DNA of 64,000 nucleotides from Amycolatopsis anabasis (GTDB lineage Bacteria; Actinomycetota; Actinomycetes; Mycobacteriales; Pseudonocardiaceae), in assembly GCF_009765355.1 (NCBI RefSeq), contig NZ_VTHK01000010.1, forward strand, positions 1 to 64,000, given 5' to 3'. This document shows positions 38,865-47,665 of the stretch, in pieces. Each line of letters opens with the position of its first letter. Position 1 is the first letter of the stretch. The position numbers and the translations under genes are program-made. The notes beneath the pieces are model-generated. The model made no database searches and was not told the origin of the DNA. It saw only the letters and a program-made list of their open reading frames with translations.

Positions 38865-39941
38865 ATGCCCGAACTCGTGGTCATCGCCGAGCAGTTGCTG
38901 GCCCCGGTTCCCGGCGGGACCGGGCGCTACACCGCCGAACTGCTGCGCGCGCTGGCCGCGACCGCCCCGCCGGGCTGGACGGTGTCCAGCGTGGTCGCCC
39001 GGCACGCCGAGGTCGAGGCCGCCCGGATCGACGGGGTCGACGGGCCGCGGATCCTCCCGCTGCCGCCCCGGACGCTGATCGCGGCCTGGCAGCTCGGCGT
39101 CCCGTGGTGGCCGGGCGGCGACGCGGTCCACGCGCCGACCCCGCTCGCCCCGCCGCGAGCGCCGCGCGGGCGCACGCTTTCGGTGACCGTGCACGACACC
39201 GTGCCGTGGACGCATCCGGAAACGCTCACCCCGCGGGGCGTGTCCTGGCACCGGGCGATGATCGGGCGCGCGGCCCGCCGGGCGGACGCGCTGGTGGTGC
39301 CGACCGAGGCGGTGGCCGGGGACCTGCGGCGCCGGGTGGCGGTTCGCGCGGAAATAACCGTCGCCGGGCACGGCGTGGCCGAGGCGCTCACCCGGGACGA
39401 GCCCACCGGCCTCGACCTGCCGGAGCGGTACGTGCTGGCGATCGGCACGCTCGAACCGCGCAAGGGCATCGACGTGCTGATCGCGGCGATGCGCGAGGTG
39501 GACGTCGTGCTGCTGCTGGCCGGACAGCCCGGCTGGGGCGGGCTGGATCCCCGCGAACTGGCCCGCGAACACGGCCTGCCCGCCGAGCGGGTGCGGGTGC
39601 TCGGGCGGGTGCCGGACGCCGAACTCGGCGCGGTGTTGCGGCGCGCGAGCGTGCTGGCCGCGCCCAGCCTGGCCGAGGGGTTCGGGCTGCCGGTCCTGGA
39701 GGCGATGGCCGCCGGGGTGCCGGTGGTCCATTCGGACGTTCCGGCCCTGGTCGAGGTGGCCGGGGGAGCGGGGCTGGCGGTGCCGCGCGGGGACGCGGGC
39801 GCGCTGGCCGCCGCGTTGCGCGAGGTCCTCGGGTCCCCGGCGCGGGCCGCCGGACTGGCCGCCGCGGGCCGGTCCCGGGCCGCCCGGTTCTCCTGGGCGC
39901 GGTCGGCCGAGGCGGTCTGGACCACCCACCTGCGAAAATGA
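38865..39941 (+). CDS. GT4-family glycosyltransferase
   Basis: 358 aa from the ATG at 38865. GT-B retaining enzyme: N-terminal glycine-rich acceptor loop PVPGGTGRYTAELLRALAA, HDTVPWTHPETLTPRGVSWH, RYVLAIGTLEPRKGIDVLIA, and the E-x7-E donor site APSLAEGFGLPVLEAMAAGV. The Arg-Lys of EPRKG is the usual phosphate-binding pair. A mannosyl or rhamnosyl donor is possible. It is followed by a paralogous GT4 gene after a short promoter-containing gap. Confidence 0.9.
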   Translation: MPELVVIAEQLLAPVPGGTGRYTAELLRALAATAPPGWTVSSVVARHAEVEAARIDGVDGPRILPLPPRTLIAAWQLGVPWWPGGDAVHAPTPLAPPRAPRGRTLSVTVHDTVPWTHPETLTPRGVSWHRAMIGRAARRADALVVPTEAVAGDLRRRVAVRAEITVAGHGVAEALTRDEPTGLDLPERYVLAIGTLEPRKGIDVLIAAMREVDVVLLLAGQPGWGGLDPRELAREHGLPAERVRVLGRVPDAELGAVLRRASVLAAPSLAEGFGLPVLEAMAAGVPVVHSDVPALVEVAGGAGLAVPRGDAGALAAALREVLGSPARAAGLAAAGRSRAARFSWARSAEAVWTTHLRK

Positions 39942-39987
39942 TCTTTTGAGTTTGTTGGTACTTGCCCAACACTCGGCCGATCGGTCG

Positions 39988-39999
39988 TACGCTGCACGA
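39988..39999 (+). promoter_or_regulatory. Candidate -10 of a leaderless promoter
   Basis: TACGCT (39988-39993) lies six bases before the GTG at 40000, the spacing expected for a leaderless transcript. No good -35 was identified. Confidence 0.35.
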
Positions 40000-41151
40000 G
40001 TGGTAGCAGTCGAACCGAGCGTGCTGATCGACGCGACGGCCGTCCCGGCGGACCGCGGGGGCGTCGGTCGTTACGTGGATTCGCTGGTCGCCGCGCTGGA
40101 CGCCGACGGCGCTCGGATCACGGTGGTCTGCCAGCCGCGCGACGCGCGCCTCTACGACCAGCTCGCGCCGCGGTCCCGGGTGGTCCCGACGGTCCAGTCC
40201 ACCGCGACCCGCACGGCCCGGCTGACCTGGGAACAGACCACGCTGCCGATGATGGCGCGCCGGCTCGCGGCCGACGTCGTGCACTCGCCGCACTACACCA
40301 TGCCGCTGGCCAGCCCGGCGGCCTCGGTGGTCACCCTGCACGACGCCACCTTCTTCACCGACGCCGTACTGCACTCCTCGGTCAAGGCGCGCTTCTTCCG
40401 CGCGTGGACGGTCACCGCGCTGCGGCGCGCCTCGCTGTGCGTGGTGCCCAGCGTCGCCACCGCGAACGAACTGGCGAAGGTCACCCGGGTCGAGGCCGCT
40501 GATCTGGAGATCATCGAGCACGGGGTCGACGTGGAGCGCTTCCACTCGCCGACCCCGGAGGAGGTGCGGGCGGCGCGGGATGCGATCGGGCTGGGCCGCA
40601 CCCCGTACGTCGCGTTCCTCGGGGCGCTGGAGCCGCGGAAGAACGTCCCGGCGCTGATCCGGGGCTTCGCGCGGGCGGTGCTGGACCGGCCGGACCCGCC
40701 GGCGCTGGTGCTGGCCGGGCAGCCGGGCTGGGACACGCAGGTGGAGAAGGCCCTGGACGCCGTGCCGCACCGGCTGCGCGTGATCCGGGCGGGCTACCTG
40801 CCGTTCGACACGCTCGCCGGGTTCCTCGGCGGGTCCGAACTCGTCGCGTACCCGAGCCTCGGCGAGGGCTTCGGCCTGCCGGTGCTCGAGGCGATGGCCT
40901 GCGGCGCGTGCGTGCTGACCACCCGGCGCCTGTCGCTGCCCGAGGTCGGCGGGGACGCGGTCGCGTACTGCGGGGTCGGCGCCGGGGACGTGGCCGCGGC
41001 GCTGACCGAACTGCTCGACGACCCGTCGCGCCGCGCGAACCTGGCCGCGGCGGCGCAGCGCCGGGCGAAGGAGTTCACCTGGGCGACCAGCGCCGAGCGC
41101 CACCGCGAGGCGTACGCGAAGGCGTGGTCCCGCCACCGCCGCGCCCGATGA
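40000..41151 (+). CDS. GT4-family mannosyltransferase-like protein
   Basis: 383 aa from the GTG at 40000 (VVAVEPSVLIDATAVPADRG); an in-frame TTG at 39946 lies upstream of the proposed -10 and is rejected. GT-B motifs: GGVGRYVDSLVAALDADGAR, DVVHSPHYTMPL, VTLHDATFFTDAV, VAFLGALEPRKNVPALIRGF and the donor site PSLGEGFGLPVLEAMACGAC. It is related to PimB/MshA-like and mannosyltransferase families. It ends 10 bp before wbbL and is probably cotranscribed with it. Confidence 0.89.
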   Translation: MVAVEPSVLIDATAVPADRGGVGRYVDSLVAALDADGARITVVCQPRDARLYDQLAPRSRVVPTVQSTATRTARLTWEQTTLPMMARRLAADVVHSPHYTMPLASPAASVVTLHDATFFTDAVLHSSVKARFFRAWTVTALRRASLCVVPSVATANELAKVTRVEAADLEIIEHGVDVERFHSPTPEEVRAARDAIGLGRTPYVAFLGALEPRKNVPALIRGFARAVLDRPDPPALVLAGQPGWDTQVEKALDAVPHRLRVIRAGYLPFDTLAGFLGGSELVAYPSLGEGFGLPVLEAMACGACVLTTRRLSLPEVGGDAVAYCGVGAGDVAAALTELLDDPSRRANLAAAAQRRAKEFTWATSAERHREAYAKAWSRHRRAR

Positions 41152-41161
41152 GCAAGGCACA

Positions 41162-42034
41162 ATGGCCCGCGTGACCGAGCCGACACGCTTTGGCGACGGG
41201 CTGGCCGTCGTCGTCGTGACCTACTTCCCGGGCGAGACCCTGGAGAACTTCCTGGACACCCTGGAAAAGGCCACCACGCGGGACGTGCGGGTGGTGGTCG
41301 CGGACAACGCGTCCACCGACGGCGCGCCGGAGAAGGCCGCCGAGCGGGACAACGTGCACCTGCTCGCGACCGGGCAGAACCTCGGCTACGGCACGGCCGC
41401 GAACCGGGGTGTCGCCACGCTCGACGACAGCTTCGGCTGGGTGGTCGTGGTGAACCCCGATCTGGAGTGGAGCCCGGGTTCGCTGGACACCCTGCTCGAG
41501 GTCGCGCGGCGCTGGCCGCGCGGCGGCGCGTTCGGCCCGCTGATCAAGGAGCCGGACGGTTCGGTGTACCCGTCGGCGCGGCTGCTGCCCTCGCTCGGCC
41601 GGGGGGTCGGGCACGCGGTGTTCGGCAAGGTGTGGCCCGCGAACCCGTGGACCCGGGCCTACCGGCAGGAGCAGGGCGAGCCGGTGGAGCGGGTGTCCGG
41701 GTGGCTGTCGGGTTCGTGCCAGCTGATCCGGCGCGAGGCGTGGGAGGCCGTGGGCGGGTTCGACGAGCGGTACTTCATGTACTTCGAGGACGTGGACCTG
41801 GGCGACCGGATCGGCCGCGCCGGGTGGCAGAACGTGTACGCGCCCTCGGCGAGTGTCATGCACATCGGCGGGCAGGCGACGAAGAAGGCGCCGAAGAAGA
41901 TGCTCGCCGCGCACCACGCGAGCGCCTACCGGTACCTCGCGGACCGGCACCGCGGACTGGCCTGGAAACCCGTGCTCGCCGCGATCAAACTCGGCCTGCG
42001 GCTGCGCCTGGAACTCGAGTCCCGCCGGGGCTGA
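41162..42034 (+). CDS. wbbL: Rhamnosyltransferase WbbL (linker-unit, GT2)
   Basis: 290 aa; ATG at 41162, GTG at 41171 also possible. It transfers L-rhamnose from dTDP-rhamnose to decaprenyl-diphosphoryl-GlcNAc to make the arabinogalactan linker. GT2 motifs: LAVVVVTYFPGETLENFLDT, VVADNASTDGAPEKAAERDN, ATGQNLGYGTAANRGVATLD, VVNPDLEWSPGSL and GFDERYFMYFEDVDLGDRIG. The pattern and the position between rmlD and manB match Rv3265c. This gene ties the rmlB/rmlD products to the LCP ligases nearby. A small conserved hypothetical gene converges 2 bp downstream. Confidence 0.93.
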   Translation: MARVTEPTRFGDGLAVVVVTYFPGETLENFLDTLEKATTRDVRVVVADNASTDGAPEKAAERDNVHLLATGQNLGYGTAANRGVATLDDSFGWVVVVNPDLEWSPGSLDTLLEVARRWPRGGAFGPLIKEPDGSVYPSARLLPSLGRGVGHAVFGKVWPANPWTRAYRQEQGEPVERVSGWLSGSCQLIRREAWEAVGGFDERYFMYFEDVDLGDRIGRAGWQNVYAPSASVMHIGGQATKKAPKKMLAAHHASAYRYLADRHRGLAWKPVLAAIKLGLRLRLELESRRG

Positions 42035-42036
42035 GC

Positions 42037-42420
42037 TCAGATTCCGTCGAGGCGGCGGGAGAGGTTCGAGCGGCCGCTGGTCTGTTTCTTGGTGGGCAGG
42101 AACCCGCCGAATTCCTCGGTGCGCGGTTCGCCGTCCGGCTGTGCGGGCAGCGGTTTGGTGTCCTGCGCGCCCCGGCGGTCCATCCTCGTCGTCGGCTGCG
42201 GCTTGGCGAGGGGGTGGTCGTGCGCCTCGATCATCGAGGACGAGAGCTTGGTCGTGGTGTCCGGATCCTGGCTGCGGTCGATCTCGCTGACCACCGCGCG
42301 CGGAATCTGCTGGGTGTTCGCCGAGTCCATCGGGGACGTCGCGTCCTCGGGGGTGACCACGAAAGCGCCGCGCGCCCGTGCCCGTGACAGCAAGGCGTCC
42401 GCCCGTTCGCGGGGGTCCAT
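42037..42420 (-). CDS. Conserved hypothetical protein
   Basis: 127 aa. It starts MDPRERADALLSRARARGAF, followed by VVTPEDATSPMDSANTQQIP, and has a hydrophilic, disordered C-terminus. No membrane segment or enzymatic motif. Similar short proteins are seen between wbbL and manB in related actinomycetes, which supports it being real. The 150 bp between it and manB hold both promoters. Function unknown. Confidence 0.72.
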   Translation of the reverse strand: MDPRERADALLSRARARGAFVVTPEDATSPMDSANTQQIPRAVVSEIDRSQDPDTTTKLSSSMIEAHDHPLAKPQPTTRMDRRGAQDTKPLPAQPDGEPRTEEFGGFLPTKKQTSGRSNLSRRLDGI

Positions 42421-42572
42421 CCCGTCGGCCTCCCGACTCCGCCCGAGGCCCTCTCCAACCGGGGCCGCCTCTGTGCTGTCTAGGGTAGGCCCTCCGGGCC
42501 GCCGCCGTCATTGTTTCCCCACGGTTTGTCGCCCGGCGGTGCGTGATACGAGACGGACGGAAGGATCTTGAC

Positions 42573-43652
42573 GTGACGTCGGAGCTTGGAGTCGACGCCG
42601 TGGTGCTCGTCGGCGGGAAGGGCACGCGGCTGCGCCCGCTGACCCTGTCCGCGCCGAAGCCGATGCTGCCGACCGCGGGCGCCCCCTTCCTCAGCCACCT
42701 GCTGTCCCGCATCCGCGCCGCCGGGATCACCCATGTGGTGCTCGGAACCTCTTATCGGGCCGAGGTTTTCGAGGATTTCTTCGGGGACGGTTCGGCGCTC
42801 GGGCTGGAACTGGAATACGTCGTCGAGGACGAGCCGCTGGACACCGGCGGGGCGATCCGCAACGTGGCGCGCAAACTGCGCGCGGAGCACGCGGTGATCT
42901 TCAACGGCGACATCCTCTCCGGCGCGGACCTCGGCGCGCTCGTCGCCGCGCACCGCGCGGCCGCCGCGGACGTCACCCTGCACCTGCAGCGGGTGGCCGA
43001 TCCGAGCCGGTTCGGTTCGGTGCCGACCGACGGCGACGGCCGGGTGACCGCGTTCCTGGAGAAGACGCCGAATCCGCCGACCGATCAGATCAACGCCGGT
43101 TGCTACGTGTTCCGCCGCGAGGTGGTCGAGTCCATTCCGGCCGGTCGCCGGGTCTCGGTCGAGCGGGAGACCTTTCCCGGCCTGCTCGCCGGGGGCGCGC
43201 ACGTGCACGGGTTCGTCGACGATTCGTACTGGCTCGACGTGGGCACGCCGGAGGCGTTCGTCCGGGGCTCGGCCGATCTGGTGCGCGGGCTCGCGCCGAC
43301 CGCCGCGCTGCCCGGTCCGGTGGGTGAGTCGCTGGTGCTGGACGGGGCCGTGGTGGCGGCCGACGCCGAGGTGACCGGTGGCGCCACCGTGGGCGCGGGG
43401 GTGACCGTCGGCGTGGGGGCGCGGATCGACGGTTCGGTGGTGTTCGACGGCGCTTCGGTGGCCGAGGGCGCGGTGGTGGAGCGGTCGGTGCTGGGCACCG
43501 GCGCCCGGGTGGGCGCGGGCGCGGTGCTGCGCGGCGTCGTGCTGGGCGACGGGGCGTCGGTCGGCGCCGGCTGCGAACTGCTCGACGGGGTGCGCGTATG
43601 GCCCGGGATCACCCTGCCGGACGGCGGGGTGCGGTTTTCCAGCGACGCCTGA
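42573..43652 (+). CDS. manB: Mannose-1-phosphate guanylyltransferase (GDP-mannose pyrophosphorylase)
   Basis: 359 aa from the GTG at 42573 with GGAAGGA upstream. It makes GDP-mannose for PIMs, lipomannan and polyprenyl-phosphate-mannose. The nucleotidyltransferase signature VVLVGGKGTRLRPLTLSAPK is intact, with LDTGGAIRNVARKL, FNGDILSGADL and the metal-binding YWLDVGTPEAFVRG. The C-terminal ~110 residues are a left-handed beta-helix of hexapeptide repeats (VAADAEVTGGATVGAGVTVG). In M. tuberculosis this enzyme is named ManB (Rv3264c); elsewhere manC. The GT87 enzymes in this window would depend on its product. Confidence 0.93.
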   Translation: MTSELGVDAVVLVGGKGTRLRPLTLSAPKPMLPTAGAPFLSHLLSRIRAAGITHVVLGTSYRAEVFEDFFGDGSALGLELEYVVEDEPLDTGGAIRNVARKLRAEHAVIFNGDILSGADLGALVAAHRAAAADVTLHLQRVADPSRFGSVPTDGDGRVTAFLEKTPNPPTDQINAGCYVFRREVVESIPAGRRVSVERETFPGLLAGGAHVHGFVDDSYWLDVGTPEAFVRGSADLVRGLAPTAALPGPVGESLVLDGAVVAADAEVTGGATVGAGVTVGVGARIDGSVVFDGASVAEGAVVERSVLGTGARVGAGAVLRGVVLGDGASVGAGCELLDGVRVWPGITLPDGGVRFSSDA

Positions 43653-44548
43653 TGCGGTACCGCCCGCCGTTCCCGCTCGATCTGGCCGCCGTGCTCGCCC
43701 CGCACCGGCGCGGCGGTGGTGATCCGTGCCTGCGCGTCGACGAGACCGGGATCAGCTGGCTCACCGGCAACACGGCGGACGGCGCGGGCACGCTGGCGTT
43801 GCGCCGGTGCGCGGACGGGGAAATCGAGGCCGCGGCGTGGGGACCCGGCGCCGATCGCCTGCTCGAGGGCGTTCCCGCCCTGCTCGGCGCGGAGGACGAC
43901 GACACCGGGTTCGTCAGTCACCACGACGCGGTCGCGGCCGCGCGGCGGCGGATGCCGGGGCTGCGGATCGGGGCGACCGGCCGGGTCTGGGACGCGTTGA
44001 TTCCGGCGGTGCTGGAGCAGAAGGTGACCGGGTACGAGGCGCGCCGGTCGTGGCGGGAGCTGTGCCGGTGGTTCGGCGAACCGGCGCCCGGACCGGCGCC
44101 CGCCGGGTTGCGCGTGCCGCCGACCCCGCGGGCGATCATGTCCATTGTGGACTGGAAGTGGCATCGCGCGGGGGTGGACCTCGCTCGGCGGCGGACGTTG
44201 ATCTTCGCGGCCCAGGTGGCGCACCGGCTGGCCCGGGCGGCCGAACTCGGTGGTGCGGAAGGGCGGGCGCTGCTGCGCAAGGTGCCGGGCATCGGGGTGT
44301 GGACCGCCGCCGAGGTGGCCCAGCGGGCCTGGGGCGACGCCGACGCGGTCAGCTTCGGCGACTTCCACATCCCGGCGGTCGTCGGCCACGCCCTGCTCGG
44401 CGAACCGCTCGACGACGCGGGACTCGCCGAGGTGCTCGCGCCGTACGCGCCGCAACGGCAGCGCGCGGTCCGTTACCTGGAGGCCGCCGGATTCTCCCGG
44501 CCGCGGTTCGGGCCGCGGCACCCGGTCCGCGACTACCGCGCGATGTAG
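43652..44548 (+). CDS. AlkA-type DNA-3-methyladenine glycosylase
   Basis: 298 aa, ATG overlapping the manB stop (TGATG). Base-excision repair of alkylated purines is expected. The HhH-GPD fold is visible: VWDALIPAVLEQKVTGYEAR, the hairpin LLRKVPGIGVWTAAEVAQRA and the catalytic Asp region VSFGDFHIPAVVGHALLG. The length fits the family. Its coupling to manB is positional and conserved in relatives, without an obvious functional link. Confidence 0.9.
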   Translation: MRYRPPFPLDLAAVLAPHRRGGGDPCLRVDETGISWLTGNTADGAGTLALRRCADGEIEAAAWGPGADRLLEGVPALLGAEDDDTGFVSHHDAVAAARRRMPGLRIGATGRVWDALIPAVLEQKVTGYEARRSWRELCRWFGEPAPGPAPAGLRVPPTPRAIMSIVDWKWHRAGVDLARRRTLIFAAQVAHRLARAAELGGAEGRALLRKVPGIGVWTAAEVAQRAWGDADAVSFGDFHIPAVVGHALLGEPLDDAGLAEVLAPYAPQRQRAVRYLEAAGFSRPRFGPRHPVRDYRAM

Positions 44549-44571
44549 TTGGCCGTTGCCCGCCCGGCCTA

Positions 44572-44637
44572 CCGGAACGGGGAACTCGGTGTGCCGAAAC
44601 GGGGAACTCGCACGTCCGGAACGGGGGACTCGCGAGA
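44572..44637. repeat. Three tandem 22-bp units at convergent gene ends
   Basis: Units at 44572-44593, 44594-44615 and 44616-44637 follow CCGGAACGGGGAACTCG plus five variable bases. They fill the gap between the convergent glycosylase and small membrane-protein genes, where other gaps carry palindromes. Confidence 0.75.
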
Positions 44638-44641
44638 GCGG

Positions 44642-44989
44642 TTACCAGGTCGGGGGTTGCTGGTGGCCCGGGGGCGGGTATTGCTGGGGTGGTGGGTACT
44701 GCTGGGCGGATTGTGGCGGGTATTGCTGGGGGAACGGCTGGTAGGGCTGGGGCTGCGGGGGTTGCTGGTAGGCCTGCGGTGGCCCGGGGTACTGCGGCGG
44801 CGGGCCGGGGTACTGGGGCGAGAAGGGTTGCTGCTGCCCGAACCGCGCCTGCCGCAGCCGCTGCTTGTTCCGGTGTTTGAGCACCAGCACGATCGTCACG
44901 ATGATGGCGATGACCACCAGGATGAACACGAGATGCCAGACGGTGAAACCGTCGCCGCTGCCGTGGACCCTGACCCGTGCCAGATTCAT
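44642..44989 (-). CDS. Small membrane protein with Pro/Gln/Tyr-rich tail
   Basis: 115 aa. One N-terminal helix (FTVWHLVFILVVIAIIVTIV) is followed by a basic stop (LKHRNKQRLRQARFG) and ~60 residues of repeats such as QYPGPPPQYPGPPQAYQQPP. Positive-inside charge places the tail in the cytoplasm. It forms a three-gene set with a similar 76-aa protein and a GntR regulator. Low-complexity tails of this type may mediate condensate-like or SH3-like contacts; no function known. Confidence 0.75.
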   Translation of the reverse strand: MNLARVRVHGSGDGFTVWHLVFILVVIAIIVTIVLVLKHRNKQRLRQARFGQQQPFSPQYPGPPPQYPGPPQAYQQPPQPQPYQPFPQQYPPQSAQQYPPPQQYPPPGHQQPPTW

Positions 44990-45021
44990 CGGACCCCCCG
45001 TTTCCGTTCCGGGGTCTCAGC

Positions 45022-45252
45022 CTAGTGCCAGCCGGGTGGTGGCGGGCCGGTTTGGCCGGGCGGGGGCGGTGGCTGCTGGCCCGGCGGGTACGGGGGCTGC
45101 GGCGGGTATTGCTGGGGCGGGTACTGCGGGGGATAGGGCGGGTACGGCGGCGGCTTCGGTTTGTTGTTGCTGCTGACCAGCACCACCACCAGCACCACGC
45201 CACCGGCGACGATCACCAGGCCGAGCAACATGAGCAGCATCGTGATCCCCAT
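45022..45252 (-). CDS. Small membrane protein with YPP-rich tail
   Basis: 76 aa. One helix (ITMLLMLLGLVIVAGGVVLV) and a tail of repeats YPPYPPQYPPQQYPPQPPYP ending PPPPGWH. It shares architecture with its downstream neighbour, separated by 32 bp, and lies 19 bp after the GntR gene. A duplication or functional pair is likely. No homology-based role can be given. Confidence 0.75.
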   Translation of the reverse strand: MGITMLLMLLGLVIVAGGVVLVVVLVSSNNKPKPPPYPPYPPQYPPQQYPPQPPYPPGQQPPPPPGQTGPPPPGWH

Positions 45253-45271
45253 GGACGCGCTTCCTCCCCTT

Positions 45272-45631
45272 TCAGGCGCCTTCCACCGCGGCGGTCACGA
45301 TGGCGAGCGCTTCACCCGGACTCAGGCCGAGCCTACGGGCGGTGGCGGCGTACTCGGCGGCGGCCTGCCGGGCGCGTTCGCGGCTCTCGTCGCCGGAGGC
45401 CCCGACGAAACTCCCGGCCCGGCCGCGGGTCTCGATCAGCCCGGCCTCCTCGAGTTCGCGGTACGCCCGCGCGATGGTGTTCGGCGCGATGCCGAGGTCG
45501 GCGGCGAGTTTGCGCACGGTGGGCAGTTTGGCGCCGACCGGCAGGGTGCCGTCGTTGATCTGCCCGGCGAGCGCGGAACGAACCTGCTCGTACGGCGGCA
45601 CCGGGGAGTCGCTGTCCACGCTGAGGTTCAC
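45272..45631 (-). CDS. GntR-family regulator (YtrA-like)
   Basis: 119 aa. The winged helix is complete: PPYEQVRSALAGQINDGTLP, VGAKLPTVRKLAADLGIAPN, TIARAYRELEEAGLIETRGR. The C-terminal ~40 residues are too short for a ligand-binding domain of the FadR or HutC type, matching the YtrA subfamily. YtrA regulators usually control membrane or ABC-transport genes next to them, here the two small membrane proteins cotranscribed downstream. Confidence 0.9.
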   Translation of the reverse strand: MNLSVDSDSPVPPYEQVRSALAGQINDGTLPVGAKLPTVRKLAADLGIAPNTIARAYRELEEAGLIETRGRAGSFVGASGDESRERARQAAAEYAATARRLGLSPGEALAIVTAAVEGA

Positions 45632-45705
45632 GCGGGAAACCGTATCCCGCTCCGCCGCCTCGCGCCGACCCCCAGCACAAACCTCGATACAAAGCCGGCA
45701 AAAAT

Positions 45706-45752
45706 AGCGGGGGACCTTTACTACCGAAAGACCGGAGTAAAGGTCCCCCGCT
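45706..45752. terminator. Gene-end hairpin (family A)
   Basis: AGCGGGGGACCTTTACT / AGTAAAGGTCCCCCGCT, 17 bp perfect, 13-base loop. It is followed by a half element, CCGGAGTGAAGGTCCCTTCC (45762-45781). It lies just 3' of the nudix gene; the same sequences recur at 53345-53429. Confidence 0.78.
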
Positions 45753-45794
45753 CCCGTTGAACCGGAGTGAAGGTCCCTTCCTGCGGGCGCGTGG

Positions 45795-46328
45795 TCAGCG
45801 GAGGGTGGCGGCGGTGATCATGGGGGCGAGGTCTTCGCAGCCCGGAGGCAGGGCGTCGATCGGCCACCAGCGGAGGTCGTCGGATTCCTCGCTGCGCACC
45901 GGTTCCGCGCCGCGCGGGGCGTGCACGGTGAAGCGGACGTCGAAGTGCCGGGTCGGCACGCCGAGCGAGCAGGTGATCGGGTGCACGTCCAAGTGCACCG
46001 GTTCCGGGTCGATGCGCAGGCCGTCGATGCCGGATTCCTCGCGCGCCTCGCGCAGGGCCGCGCCGGCCAGGGTCGCGTCCTCGGGTTCGCAGTGGCCGCC
46101 GAGTTGCAGCCAGCGGCCCACCCGCGGGTGCAGGGTGAGCAGCACCCGCGTGCCGTCGGCGTCCAGCAGGACCGCCGACGCGGTGATGTGCCCGGCCGCG
46201 CACGAACGCGCGCACGCGTCCTCCCGCGCGGCGAGGAAGCCGAGGAACGCCTGCCGCAGCGACTCCTGGCTCGCCTCGAACGGGCGCCATTTGTCCAAAG
46301 TGGACGAAGTGTCGAGGTGCAGGCTCAC
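45795..46328 (-). CDS. NUDIX hydrolase
   Basis: 177 aa, ATG overlapping the fbiB stop (ATGA). The nudix box is complete: [20 protein letters not shown] then EESG, with G-x5-E-x7-REAREESG spacing. A hydrophobic core strand [15 protein letters not shown] precedes it. Substrate unknown; a house-cleaning or coenzyme-related pyrophosphatase is possible given its place at the end of the F420 operon. Confidence 0.9.
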   Translation of the reverse strand: MSLHLDTSSTLDKWRPFEASQESLRQAFLGFLAAREDACARSCAAGHITASAVLLDADGTRVLLTLHPRVGRWLQLGGHCEPEDATLAGAALREAREESGIDGLRIDPEPVHLDVHPITCSLGVPTRHFDVRFTVHAPRGAEPVRSEESDDLRWWPIDALPPGCEDLAPMITAATLR

Positions 46329-47665
46329 AGTTCGACCAGCCCTTCACCCGGTTCGCGGGGCGGCCGGGGCCCCGGTGCACGGGCCGGGTAGCCGATGGCC
46401 ACCGCGCCCAGCGGTGCCCAGTTCGGCTCCAGGTCCAGCACCTCGCGGACCACGTCGGCCGCGAAGATCGTCGACCCGATCCAGCAGGAGCCCAGCCCCT
46501 CCGCCGCCAGCGCCACCAGCAGGCCCTGCACCGCGGCCCCGCCCGCGACGGTGAACATCGTGTGCTCGCACGCGTTGCGCCGCGCGTCCGGATAGGTGTG
46601 CGCGCCGTCCGGCACCAGGAACGGCAGCACCACCTCGGGCGCGTCGAACAGGATGTTGCCCCGGTTGAGCCGTTTCTCGACCTGCTCCGGCGTGAACGGA
46701 TCGCCTTCCAGATCGGCCCGCCAGGCCTCGCGCATCGCGTCCAGCAGCGACTTCCGCAGCCCCGGCGTGCGCAGCCACACGAACCGTACCGGATGCGTGT
46801 GGTGCGGCGCGGGCGCCGTCAGCGCGGCGCCGATGGACCGCCGCACCGCCTCCGGATCGACGGGCTCACCGGAGAACTCCCGCACCGACCGGCGAGCGGG
46901 CACGGCCTCCCGGCGGCCCTGCGCGATCGCCTCCCGGGTACCGAGCCGGAACAGGTCCTCGGCGACCGGGCGGATCAGGTCGCGCGCGGTCGATTCGTTG
47001 TCCGCCACCAGGTTCAGCCCGCGGACCACGGCCACCGGGGTCCCGCCGAGCTTGCCCTTCACCAGATCCGCCGCGGCGGCGACCTCGTCGGCCACCGCGA
47101 CCTCGGTGACGGCGAGCTCGTTGCCCTGGCCGTCCACCTCACCGGCGTACGCGTGCAGCACCCGCAGCCCGGAGGCGCCGATCGCGGCGTCGGTCTGCCC
47201 GACCCGCCAGGCCCGCCCCATGGTGTCGGTGACCACCACCGCCACCTCGACGCCGAGCCGCTCGCGCAGCCCGTTGCGCAGCGCCAGCGCGGAGGCGTCC
47301 GGATCGGTGGGCAGCAGCGCCACCTCGTTCCCGGCGACGTTGGACGCGTCCACCCCGGAGGCCGCCTGCACGATGCCGAGCCGGTTCTCGGTGATCAGCG
47401 TCCGCGCGATCCGGGCGACGACCTTGACCGCCTCCTCCTCGACCAGCTTGCGCCGGGCGGCGTCCCGCGCCTCGGGATCCTCCGGCACGCGGACCAATCG
47501 ACCCTCTACTTTGGACACGATCTTGCTGGTGACCACGACGACGTCGCCGGAGCGCAGCCACCGCGCGCGGTCCGCGATCGCGCCGGTCAGATCGTCGCCG
47601 GGGCGGAACTCGGGCAGGCCCTCGACCGGGAGGATCTCCAGCCGGTTCGACGCGTGATCAGTCAA
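46325..47665 (-). CDS. fbiB: F420 gamma-glutamyl ligase / FMN-dependent dehydro-F420 reductase FbiB
   Basis: 446 aa from a TTG at 47665, which overlaps the fbiA stop and has GGAG six bases upstream; no ATG or GTG fits better, and the length then matches mycobacterial FbiB (~448). The N-terminal ~245 residues are CofE-like ([39 protein letters not shown]) and add the poly-glutamate tail. The C-terminal ~200 residues are a nitroreductase-fold domain ([40 protein letters not shown]) that binds FMN and reduces dehydro-F420. Coupled to fbiA. Confidence 0.94.
   Translation of the reverse strand: MTDHASNRLEILPVEGLPEFRPGDDLTGAIADRARWLRSGDVVVVTSKIVSKVEGRLVRVPEDPEARDAARRKLVEEEAVKVVARIARTLITENRLGIVQAASGVDASNVAGNEVALLPTDPDASALALRNGLRERLGVEVAVVVTDTMGRAWRVGQTDAAIGASGLRVLHAYAGEVDGQGNELAVTEVAVADEVAAAADLVKGKLGGTPVAVVRGLNLVADNESTARDLIRPVAEDLFRLGTREAIAQGRREAVPARRSVREFSGEPVDPEAVRRSIGAALTAPAPHHTHPVRFVWLRTPGLRKSLLDAMREAWRADLEGDPFTPEQVEKRLNRGNILFDAPEVVLPFLVPDGAHTYPDARRNACEHTMFTVAGGAAVQGLLVALAAEGLGSCWIGSTIFAADVVREVLDLEPNWAPLGAVAIGYPARAPGPRPPREPGEGLVEL

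Noticed and set aside
45632-45705. Additional small gene or riboswitch upstream of GntR
   Set aside because: No start with RBS and no recognisable aptamer; this is simply the regulator's leader beside the hairpin.
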